Shown: positions 47,301 to 57,179 of the stretch, in pieces
Numbering within the stretch: the first letter of the stretch is position 1
Layout: each line of letters begins with the position of its first letter
DNA from: Apoderus coryli
Taxonomy: Eukaryota; Arthropoda; Insecta; Coleoptera; Attelabidae
Direction: 5' to 3'
Length of the DNA stretch: 64,000 nt
NCBI GenBank assembly: GCA_911728435.2
Contig: OU452206.1
Span: 9,516,297-9,580,296 of the forward strand
Notes under the pieces: generated by a model
The model's database searches: none
The model's input: the letters and a program-made list of their open reading frames with translations, nothing else
What the model was told of the DNA's origin: nothing
Program-made: the position numbers and the translations under genes

Positions 47301-47756
47301 GCTGCCGTTCAGGATATTTTTTAAAATACAAGTTTCTTGCCGCCTGAGCATTCCTGTTACTTTCTATGTAACATTCAAGTATGTTGAACTTTTCGAAATC
47401 TTCATACATTTTTTAAAAATTTTCGGAAACCATTCTTAAAATAATATTAAAATTCTTTTCTACTTAAAATACCAAAATATTTAGCAATATCGAGTACTAC
47501 TGTCAATCCCCGACTATTCATAAGGTGTCAAAAATTAAAACAAAAAAATTATAACAGCTTATTATATATTGTTAAATATTTTGGTATTTTTAGTAGAGAA
47601 GTAATTTTAATATTATTTTAAGAAAGTTTTTCGTAAATTTTGAAAAAATGTATGAAGATTTCGAAAAGATCAACATGATTGAATGTTACATAGAAAGTAA
47701 CAGAAATGCTCAAGCGGCAAGAAACTTGTTTTTTGAAAAATATCCCGAACGGCAGC
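47301..47756. repeat. Inverted duplication of the transposase 5' end
   Basis: The segment 47301-47490 is the reverse complement of 47567-47756 with few differences, separated by about 76 bp. The right copy contains the transposase start (ATG 47648) and its first ~36 codons; the left copy is the same coding sequence reversed. Any transcript through the region would fold into a hairpin of roughly 190 bp. Confidence 0.85.
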
Positions 47757-48560
47757 AACCATACGGGGATGTTTTTGCTAGACTTGCCCATAATCTTCAA
47801 AATTTTGGCTCTTTCAACAAACCCAGAGCAAATTATGCTCAAAATCAAGGAATTCAAAACGAAAATGAAGTAAAAACTCTAATCGTAACTTCTACAAGAA
47901 ATCTTGAACCAGAGACTGGCATAATATGCAGAAGCACAATCCACCGGATATATATAAGACTTCTCGAACCCGCAAAATCCATCATCTTCTCCCTGGGGAT
48001 TTAGATCGAAGAACTCGTTTTGTGGGTGATTTTGGAATAAAATACAAATTGAACAAAATTTTGCCTTAAATTGTATTTAGACCGACGAGGCTGCGATTAG
48101 TAGTGGGGGCATATATAATCGGTTTAATGATTACACTTGGGCTCAAGAAAATCGACATGTGACTGTCCAAACCAGACAACAAGGAAGATTTAGCTTCAAT
48201 GCGTGGATAGGAAGTTTTAGAGGACAATTCGTTGAATTCATTTACGAAGAACCGCTGAATTCTAGAAGATATTTGGATGTTTTAAGGGACCAGGTTGAAC
48301 CATTCTGCCCCTGCATATTGTGCAAGGATCATCAACGATTACCTGTCCAGTTTGGTGAAAATTGAATGGGAATGGCCCATCACCGGACCTGACGCCGATA
48401 GATTCTTTTGTCTATAGGGTAGAATTAGAGAAAATAATTATTTTAATAGCCCAGGAGTATTAGAAACGACGTTGTGAGGTGCGTTCAACCGAGTTTGAAA
48501 TACAGAACTTATTAATGAAGTTAATGCTGTTACCAAAAGAGTAGAATTTGTCTAGAACAA
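47648..48560 (+). pseudogene. DDE transposase with DUF4817-type N-terminus, broken
   Basis: The N-terminal 118 codons (47648-48004) read YEDFEKINMIECYIESNRNA, then QAARNLFFEKYPERQQPYGD and LQNFGSF: the helix-turn-helix domain of this transposase family. After a break, the catalytic half appears at about 48080-48365: TDEAAISSGGIYNRFNDYTW (first catalytic D), AQENRHVTVQTRQQGRFSFN, then GQFVEFIYEEPLNSRRYLDV. Later pieces are scrambled. The linker between the halves is shortened. Confidence 0.8.
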
Positions 48561-49006
48561 AATGGGAGACAATTTGAACATTTACTGATAGAATTTTGTT
48601 TTATTTTTGTTTATTTATGATCGATAATTAAATTCCATAAAATTTTTTATATTTGGATTAGGTTGAGTCATGTTTTTTTATTAATATTGTTGGTTTGTTG
48701 TTGTTGTCGTTTTTTTTTTAAATTATTAATTTAATATAATAAATAAGTAAGTAATCTTATCATGAAACTTTAGTATGTGGTTTTAATCATAACACGTTAG
48801 CATCTCATGTAATTTTATTAGTCATATACATACAAAGTCATACAACAATCTTGATTTTTGTATAGGCACAAAATTTTAATTTTTAAATCGTATTGTTGCT
48901 AATGGTTTGTAAGATAAACATGACAAGTGATACATCAAAAATAAATAATATAATAATAAATCAAAAATAGGAAGTTTTACGAGCTTTTCAAAAATCTCAT
49001 AATATA

Positions 49007-49893
49007 CAAGGTGTATCTAAAATAGGTGGTCAAAATTTGTGAGCGAATTGGGGACGTCTAATCATGAAGAAATCCTTAATTGTAATTTTTCGAAAATGTC
49101 CTTATTTACAAAGATACAGGGTGTTAAAAATGACTGCCTGAGAATGATTTTTTTGAAATATTTTCGAAACGAGTAAAGATGAATTAATCAAATGTAGCAT
49201 ATTTATTTACCTAGATAAATGTCGTAAACTGATATAAAATTGAATAAAAAAGGATGGCCATAGGCGGGTAAACGGGGGGGACCCTTGCCTTAATTAGAAC
49301 CTAACTTTTTCTTCTTGTGACTTTTATTCCATTTGTGTCAAAAATGTGATAAAATAAAGTTATCTACATAAAAAAGGCATACTTGTTTCTTCTCGAAAAA
49401 CTTAAAGGTTTTCGAGAAATTCGAAATTTTAGGACGAAACTGGTCTTTATTACACAGCATTAATAATATTTTGGAAAACTTTTCGTTAGCAAACTGTATT
49501 TCAATATCAATTTTATTAATGCTGTGTGTACTAAGGACCAGTTTTGTTTTAAAATTTTCAAACTCTAATTTCTCGAAAGAAATGGAATAAAAGTTACAAG
49601 AAAAAAAAGTTAGGTTAGAATTAAGAAAAGGGTCCCCCCGTTTACCCGCCTATGGTCATCCTATTTTATTCAATTTCCTATCAGTTTACATTTAACTAGT
49701 TGAATAAATATGCTACATTTGATTAATTCATCTTTTACTCGAAAATATTTAAAAAAAATTGTCCTCAGGCACTTTGACACCCTGTATCTTTGTAAATAAG
49801 GACTTTTCGAACAATTACAATTTAGGGTTTTTTCATGATTAGACGTCCCCAATTCGCACACAAATTTTGACCACCTATTTTAGAAACACCTTG
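49007..49893. mobile_element. Foldback element of a second family, nested at a TA site
   Basis: Arms of about 400 bp meet near 49450. The left end CAAGGTGTATCTAAAATAGG matches the complement of the right end CAAGGTGTTTCTAAAATAGG, followed on both sides by TGGTCAAAATTTGTG. TA lies outside each end. The host element's own left arm (near 47230-47265) serves as the unoccupied version of this site and supports these limits. No protein is encoded. Confidence 0.87.
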
Positions 49894-50149
49894 TATAGGG
49901 TGGTCTATATAAAAAAATAAGTGCCTAAAGAAAGTTTTTACCAAAATTAATAATCTCTAATAATAAACAAGTTAGAGGACAAAAGAAATCGACGAAATTT
50001 GAAAATCGCCATCTGGCAACAAAACGATAAGAGATAGCAAAGTTTTGTTTGCGCCAAGGGTTTTCTCATTATATTTGAGCTCCAGACACCTTGGTTAGGT
50101 TTTCCTGTCTCTTCCCATAAGAACGTGTCCAGTTTGCGACACCGAATAC

Positions 50150-50800
50150 ATCATAGAGAGCGACAAACGTGGCATAAATAGGAAATATGATAATAATTAG
50201 ATAGATTGGTTAGACTATCGCACAGACTACTGTAATGTTACAGTTTAATTACGATCTTAATTTTGATGGTATTTCAACTATGGTTTGGACGGCATAATTT
50301 TGCATAATGATTCTGACGTTGATAAATCGTGAGAGACACTGTATTTTGCTGCAAATATGGGCCCGTATTCAACAATTTATGCTAAACTACATGATAAAAC
50401 AATTGTATTAAATAAAATGCATATCTACTTCTATTTAGTTTTTCAACTGATCAAGTTGTAGAATATTCATCTGCGTATAATTTAAAATACTGTGGCCTGT
50501 AAACAGGATATGGCAAAAAATACCATCCGAGAAGTCAATTAAGTTTTAAAAGTATTTCTTCGTAAATGGATGTGCTGCTTAACAGCATTACAGTCTAACG
50601 AAGCTAAAGTTTACGTATAAGTGATTTTAGTGTCTAAAATGCACCAAATTCATAAAGAACTTCGTGATGAATCGACACCTTTAATTTTGCCAAGGATATA
50701 TGAACTCGTAAATTAGATTATTAGTTTTGTAAAATCACTAAATAAATAAAATTAAAACACTATAATACTAAATATATTTTTCTTTTAATACGTTGTTAAG
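50150..50800. other. No gene seen
   Basis: AT-rich, without recognisable features. Confidence 0.4.
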
Positions 50801-50805
50801 ACTGA

Positions 50806-51331
50806 CTACATTGAAGCGTGAAGCACTACCTTTAACTGTCTCAAATAGATAATATGTCTTTGTTGTTGGAATCTTTGGTAATTCATAATCGGGTGCTCAA
50901 AATTCTTATGATTTCGAATGCGACAAATGGTTTTTACAAAATACAAATGTCCATTCATGTTTGAAACATTAAGGATTGGATAGTTTGGGCCCAATTTTCT
51001 AGTATAAACCTTTTTTTTGACATAGTATAGGTACTCCCGATGGCACTGATTTGTATTCTATTGTTTTGAGCGCTAGTAGGAAATAGGGGGGAGTTTAAGT
51101 TAAAATTAATTTAATTTCTGTCCCTTTCACTGTTACCTTGTCTACTAGTCCATTTTCGATGATACCTGAGTGATCCCTAATCCAGACGAAACTAATATTT
51201 GTGTAGAAAATTCTAAGATTTGTATACATATTTAGCACTTGGCCTATGAAATATTTTGTAGGAATTACGCGAGGAAATTGTTGTGTTTTCTTAAACCTCA
51301 AAATCATTGAAATCAGATTTTTCATTCTCAA
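50806..51331 (-). pseudogene. LINE RNase H and C-terminal tail relic
   Basis: The minus strand between 51331 and 51095 includes ISFVWIRDHSGIIENGLVDK. This matches the RNase H motif V-F-WIPGHSGI-GNE-AD of I- and R1-type LINEs, with several conserved residues replaced. Further on, 50994-50806 reads HLYFVKTICRIRNHKNFEHP, resembling the ICRIRTNH tail that follows RNase H in those elements. Short and decayed. Confidence 0.5.
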
Positions 51332-51339
51332 TGACGAAA

Positions 51340-51420
51340 TAAAAGTCGAATCTCCACAAAAATAAAATTAATAGAAATTTATATTCAGTATCCAAACACG
51401 TTATGTGTTCAGTGGCGAAA
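51340..51420 (-). repeat. Penelope-type terminal scrap
   Basis: Contains GTCGAATCTCCACAAAAAT, AATAGAAATTTATATTCAG and a decayed CAGTGGC block, matching the inverted repeat at 24.2-24.77 kb. Confidence 0.5.
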
Positions 51421-53040
51421 ACTGAAACTTATAAAATCAATGTTCCAGAAAAAAAACTTATATTTATATTTAATATTTTAAATACAATTTTAGAAACATA
51501 TTGTCATAATTTCTAGATCAGCATGACTAATCTCCAAAGAAAGCAGTAACCTGAATATATTGAATTTAGTTAATAGTTAATATGTGCACAAAAATACTCC
51601 TTGTTATTATATTTAGTGTGAAATAATAAATAAGTTATGCGAATACTTTTGTTAAAATCCAAACATGGTTCAGTTTCATCAAGTAATAACAGAATAATTG
51701 TTTGGTGCAGTTGGGTAACGACCACATACAATGAAAACCCGAAAATAATTCTTTGGGGCGCCGGACACCAAAATACTCTGGTCCGGTTTTTGGCAAATTG
51801 CGTCAATAAATCTTGAATGGCACGTGCCCGTGTTCAGATAAAGATCTCAGGTAGATAGATATAATATATAATAGAAGAAGTTCTATTGTTATGAGTAGCA
51901 GATGGATCATGGGTTAAGTGTTACGAGATATTAGTGTCAATTTTAAGAATCATATCATAACCTTTTAATTAAACAAGTAAGGTTGTTTCCAATTAAATGA
52001 ACTTTGCTTTATATATACAAATAATGCTCAAACATGTGTTTTTTTTTTATTTTACACCCTTTCATTAAATGTTTGCTTTTAAAGGCAAGTTCACTGTGAC
52101 ATAGTAGAAATTCGGATATATTCGATGGTACCTGATCTAATACATCTAAAATCTTAGCATAAACTAAATTAAAATGTAATGCCCACTCAAAAGCTAAGTT
52201 AAATACAATTGAATTATGGTTGTGGACCCATCACATCAATCACAGCACTTGCTGGGTTACTACTAAACTTGTTCATACATTATTGTTCTAATTTTTTCAG
52301 GTAAATTTCTTCCTTAATAGACCGGAAGATAGTCACCAGTATGCCAATCAGAGGGTATTAAGAGGCTAACAATTTTATGGTAACAACGAATTAAAGCGCC
52401 CATCTGTTATATTCATATGATAAAATGAGGCTCATTTTATCCAACTCATCTGTTTTGGCACCGAACATATAACATAACTAGTTCAGGTTCAGAAAACAAA
52501 ATAAATATCCTAGATACATATTCAAAAAGTACAAAAAAACTATAATTAATATCATTAAAGTATTTACAATAGCTTGTCACATTATTTAAGAGGATGAGGA
52601 ACATTAAATAACATATATTAAATGTTTCCAATTATTTTTAATAACAATTATATCTCACAAAATAGTAAAATTAGTTAAAAAGTACTATTGTGCCTACTAC
52701 GGCAAGGTCGGTAGGTATAAACCATAAACAAACTGAGTAACTATCAGCTATATTCAAAAAAGAATGGCGACTATGACAGAAAAAAGTGGATATAGTATGG
52801 AAAATAAAGTCATATATTATTATTATAAAATTATTGGTTATTATGATTGTTTATTTATTTTTTGTGCCACATTTAATAAAATCAACCAAAAATAATTTAT
52901 TTTCATATAAATTTTTCATTTACCCGAAAGAAAATCAAACAAAAAATATATTAAAACCATGTACCAGTACGATAAATCAAAGACTACAGGTTATTCCCTA
53001 TATTCCCTAAATTAACAGATGAGAATATTATATCCCAACA
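51421..53040. other. No gene seen
   Basis: AT-rich. Open frames here lack recognisable motifs on either strand. Confidence 0.4.
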
Positions 53041-54281
53041 GTTTTCAATAATAATAATAATAATCATTTATTGTTTCTGAAGGCTACAAACCTCATAACA
53101 AGAGTATGGTTTAACAAAAAAAAATACATTCTAATAATAAATATACAAGAAAAAAAACAATAATAAAAGCGAGCTAATGACATATCACAATAGGTCAGGG
53201 TACAATTACATAAATTATATAAAAAAAAAATTCATTTAATAAAATCCTAGAAAATGTTAAAATTTCAAATCAAATTCAAAATATACTATTCATTTAGTAA
53301 GAACGATCTCAACTTTAACATGGCCACCAAAAATTTCGCTATACTGGACAGGCAAGCAAGTAATTCCGATGACATAGCAGAGATCAGATCAGTAAAAGTT
53401 CTGACAAAAAGTGTGCTCTTAAATGTGCATACAAGGGACACTCAAAGAAAAGATGCTCAACTGTCTCCGGCCTGTGCTGATTACAAATTGTAAACAACTC
53501 GTTCATTTTGATCGAGTAGGCTATACCATTATATATGTCAACCGTAGATAATCCCGACCACAAGTTCTAATTTGTGCAATAAGTCTTGTTATATATATTG
53601 GGAATTTGAAAGAAAAATAAGAAGACAGAACATTGTATGAAAAGAAGTTGGACAAATAAGGAAAAGTTGATACCGCCAATCTACCCAACTAGCAATTCGA
53701 CATTCTTAAAGAACTAATATATTTTATAATTATTTTATTGCCGCTTAGTAAAAACTTTTTTGTTTTTTAAAGGTTCGTTTGGTGATAAAACTGCTGTGTT
53801 AAACTTTTCTGTGAGAAAAACTGTTTTAAGAACGTTTTTACAGCAAAATAATAAAATAGTTATAAAATATGATATCGTAACAGTTTTATAAACGTTTATA
53901 AAATATTTTTTATAGGACGAATTTGTTCCGAATGATAATTAGTTTTAAAAGCATTTTGTAAAAGTACTAGTCTGGATTAACTTGTTCCTTTAAAAACAAT
54001 TATAAAATTATTCTGTTAAAGTACGTTTCGTAATAATAAAATAGTTTTTTTATTGTCGTTATTAAGAGCGATTTGTTTGCTGCAGCAAATTTGTGCGCAA
54101 ATTAATAATTACAAAATTGTTTTTTAGTTATTTTATTAAAAACAATAAAAAAATAAATATGTTGCCAATGCAAATTTTATAAAATTAAAATGCTGTCATA
54201 AACATTACCTAGAACTAATATATAACATAGTCTTATTTATTTTCAACTGATATTTATTGTTATATCATACACAGGTTTAAA

Positions 54282-54702
54282 ATGTCCAAACGAAAAGCAG
54301 TTGTGCATTTAATAGAAAATTAATTACAATATTATAAATTATCAAAGGGAAAACATTAGTGACTATAATAAAGAGTAGCAAACTGTAATGGAATCTAATC
54401 AAATTAATGACAATTTATAAGACATCAAATATTTTGAAGACTGATAAATTCTCAGGAGGAATTATTACTAGATGGTGAGCGGGTAGCCGAAATAGAGAAT
54501 TGGTGATCAATATCATCCTTCAAGCACAAGTGAGCTAGAAAAAAATGCAAAACTAAGAGAAAACATGCGAACATGGGCAGCATCAAATAATGTTCCGCAT
54601 TTTTCCCAAAAGAAGCTTTTTGCTATACTCAATAAACACATGCCAAATTTTCTACCTCAAGATCCTCGAACTCTCTTAAAGACACTCAACAAACCGTTTT
54701 AA
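54282..54702 (+). pseudogene. Decayed ORF within the 2.7 kb element
   Basis: It starts MSKRKAVVHLIEN, then a stop. Later, in an open frame ending at TAA 54700-54702, it reads QYHPSSTSELEKNAKLREN, MRTWAASNNVPHFSQKKLFA, then ILNKHMPNFLPQDPRTLLKT. I recall similar LR-WA...LP-DPRTLLKTP segments in uncharacterised, repeat-encoded insect proteins, but no function. It is probably the 5' exon(s) of the element's own gene. Confidence 0.5.
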
Positions 54703-55264
54703 TAACGGCAGTTATAAGTTATAACATACATAACATAAACAAAGGGCTCAATTTAGGTTATGTTTAAATTACTCCCGTAAAAGCTAATAAGAGAGTAACT
54801 ATAAAAGCATTTTGTTTTATAAGAACCCATCAAAAGCTTTTATAAAACATATGTTAAAGTTTGTTTTGTAAAACTCTGTTTACTATTTTATTATTATTCA
54901 AATATTGAGACGATGCGACACACGGCGGCGACTCAAACAAGCATCAAAGTATCAAGCACGAATACTTCAAGTAGACAGGACTAGACTTGATTAATTTCTA
55001 TACATTTTATCTTATATATTTTTTGCAGCACCTTTTAATTAAATTTTGATTTTTTAGAGCATTTATCTCCAAGCTTGTTTTAGTTTGTTTTACTATTAAT
55101 TTATTTTAAATTAACGGCAAACGATTACTAAATACATAAAACTTCAAGAAAAATACTTGTAATTAGTTTCATTATTCATTATCAAGCTTAGTGAAATATA
55201 TTTTTTTTACTCCATAACTGGTTTATACAAAATTCTTCACGTTTACATAAAACATAGGTACCTA

Positions 55265-55341
55265 TAGTACGACACAGTTAATATACGCTTTTAAATGGGC
55301 TATCCATATAAAAGTGTATCATTCTTAACTGTGTCGTACTA
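55265..55341. mobile_element. 77-bp hairpin MITE inside the 2.7 kb element
   Basis: The ends TAGTACGACACAGTTAA and its exact complement are flanked by TA (55263-55264 and 55342-55343). The interior is also largely self-complementary (ATACGCTTTTA...ATAAAAGTGTAT). No coding capacity. Confidence 0.8.
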
Positions 55342-57084
55342 TACCAACTTATATTTTGGCTAGTATCCATATTATGATAGATATAAAAATGAATCATATC
55401 ATTCTTATGCTATCAAAGGGGTTTCAGGTAATATTAATTTTATATTACCTTTTATTTGCACTTAAAATATTATGAGATTTATGTTTTTTTAACGAATACG
55501 CCCCTGTATAAAACAATTCTGCAGTTATTTTGTAATAGCTGTCTAAAGAGCATACTCGTCTGGGTTGAGATAATTTTGTTTTATAAGCATCGTATAAGGA
55601 AGAAGCCATTTTTGGTTTCTTTAAATTGTTAGCCATGTTGACCAAACTTTTAAAATTAATATTTTTTATAATTTGTAAAATTATTTTAGCTAATAAGGTA
55701 TACAGAATCAGTCATTACATAATGAAGGATCTCCCAAAAGATTATTTTCAACAATAAGTGACAATAAAAAAAAAAATTATATAATTTATAAAATCTAAAT
55801 TCATTAATTTACATAATTCGCGAGGCGCATTAAAATTTTAGTAATAATATACAATGTATTTAACAGTAAATTTTGTTTCGCAGCCAAATCTGCTCATGGA
55901 TGAATTTTATCTGACTTATTTTATTATTCATTATTGGGTAGGTATTATAGCGTTTTATATTATTTTTACCTCCATGATTGTTCAGATTTTATTAATGTGT
56001 ACCAACAACAATGCATAATAATTATAAAATAATTTTGTGTAAAAAGGTATTTTAAAAAAAGTTTATATCCTTTAACAGTTTTATAGTAGTTCTACAAATA
56101 TGTCGTTTTGTTCTAGTAATAGAGCTATAATAAAACTGTTTTATAACAGTTTTATTTGATTTTTATTAGATATTTATAAACGTTCTAAAAACTATTGTAT
56201 AATAGCAACAAGCAACATTTATAAAACCGTTAACGAGTCGATTTGTTTTATAAATCTGCGCCTTTTTCGTGTTTATAAGGCGCGTAAGAACGTTGTGAAA
56301 ATGTTTATAAAACAATGGGTGTTTTATAAAATATATTTTATAAACGTTCTTACAGCAATTAAAAAAGTTAAATTGTTAGTTGGGTATTAATGTCATGTTG
56401 TTTTAAAAAATCGCTATACATGTTAAGAATCAAATCATTATTAGCAGATTCCCATAAATGAGTACCACCACAGATGTTATAAAAGTGCTTGATCTGCCTA
56501 ACCCAGTTTTTACTTCTGAACAACTACTTAATTCTAGCAGCCTCTGATAACAAATCTTAGACAGGCGCGAGTCGTCCATCTCTTCAAGTTTCTTACGCCA
56601 AGTGAGTGCCATTTTTAAAATAGTATAGCTTAAACCAATTACGTCCACCTCCAACCGCACTACATAATCTGGTGTATTTCTAGGCAAAGAAAGAAGCAGT
56701 TTTAAAAAAATTAAGGTTAAAATATGCTTCTCAAGTACTTAGTCACAGCACCTCAGTAGCCTTAACTTGCTTAGTAGACTTTACATTATTATACCATCTG
56801 ATGCAAGGGTCACTGAAAATTGTATTGACAATATGAATAGACTTTTCGATATTTTCAATTCCAGTAACAATTTCGATGCATTCAAAGGAAATCAAAAACA
56901 AATATTTTTTTTTTTACAGAAGATGATAACATTATTCAAAAATTCAAAAGTAATTAGGGAGAAAGGTAAATACGTTAATTGTTTGTACCAGACACTTAAA
57001 ATAGGACTGTCTAGATTTTTTTTTGTGTAAATTCGAAACTGTTCAGGAAATTCGCCTTCTTGATAATTGAATGTATAATGTATG

Positions 57085-57123
57085 TATGCATTCTTAATAA
57101 AGACGATTATTATTATTATTATT
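57085..57123 (+). other. LINE-type 3' end: AATAAA signal and ATT tail
   Basis: TTCTTAATAAAGACG is followed by seven ATT units. The same end is present at 61683-61718. The plus-oriented element it terminates is not clearly readable. Confidence 0.5.
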
Positions 57124-57179
57124 AAATGGCAGGAATTCAACACCCATTCCAATTCTGTGGAACATTTAAACAAGACTTT

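Larger units (their letters stand above)
47109..50146 (+). mobile_element. TA-flanked DNA transposon with internal inverted duplication and nested foldback
   Basis: The left end GGTGTCCCAAACTGGACGCG and the complement of the right end GGTGTCGCAAACTGGACACG match over about 32 bp, and TA lies outside each (47107-47108 and 50147-50148). Subterminal sequence is also inverted: GAAAAGCTCGTAAAATTTCC and GATGTATCACTTG on the left appear in complement at 48.91-48.99 kb. The element carries a broken transposase and an 887-bp foldback insertion. Confidence 0.85.
53684..56384. mobile_element. 2.7 kb TA-flanked element of unassigned type
   Basis: The left end CCCAACTAGCAATT and the complement of the right end CCCAACTAACAATT form a short terminal inverted repeat, with TA at 53682-53683 and 56385-56386. 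The duplicated LINE copy at 61,035 has the same flanks with a single TA, so the limits are exact. Both subterminal regions are crowded with variants of GTTTTATAAACGTT, a pattern typical of transposase binding arrays. Remnant coding sequence lies near 54.28-54.70 kb. No known transposase core is visible, so I cannot assign a superfamily. Confidence 0.85.
53049..56720 (-). mobile_element. Minus-strand LINE 3' half, interrupted by a 2.7 kb DNA element
   Basis: The tail is an AAT/TTA repeat at 53049-53070. Coding fragments run in from the right: LPRNTPDYVVRLEVDV-type sequence with MALTWRKKLEEMDDSRLSKI (56430-56690). On the other side of the insertion, LSSYFSFKFPIYITRLIAQI with IRTCGRDYLRLTYNGIAYSI and a CTIC...H zinc knuckle (53450-53683). 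These are the C-terminal segments of a LINE ORF. A second copy, without the insertion, lies at 60803-61776. Confidence 0.75.

Noticed and set aside
51570..51806. Minus-strand 78-codon frame considered as a transposase piece
   Set aside because: No catalytic motif or family pattern could be matched on either frame.
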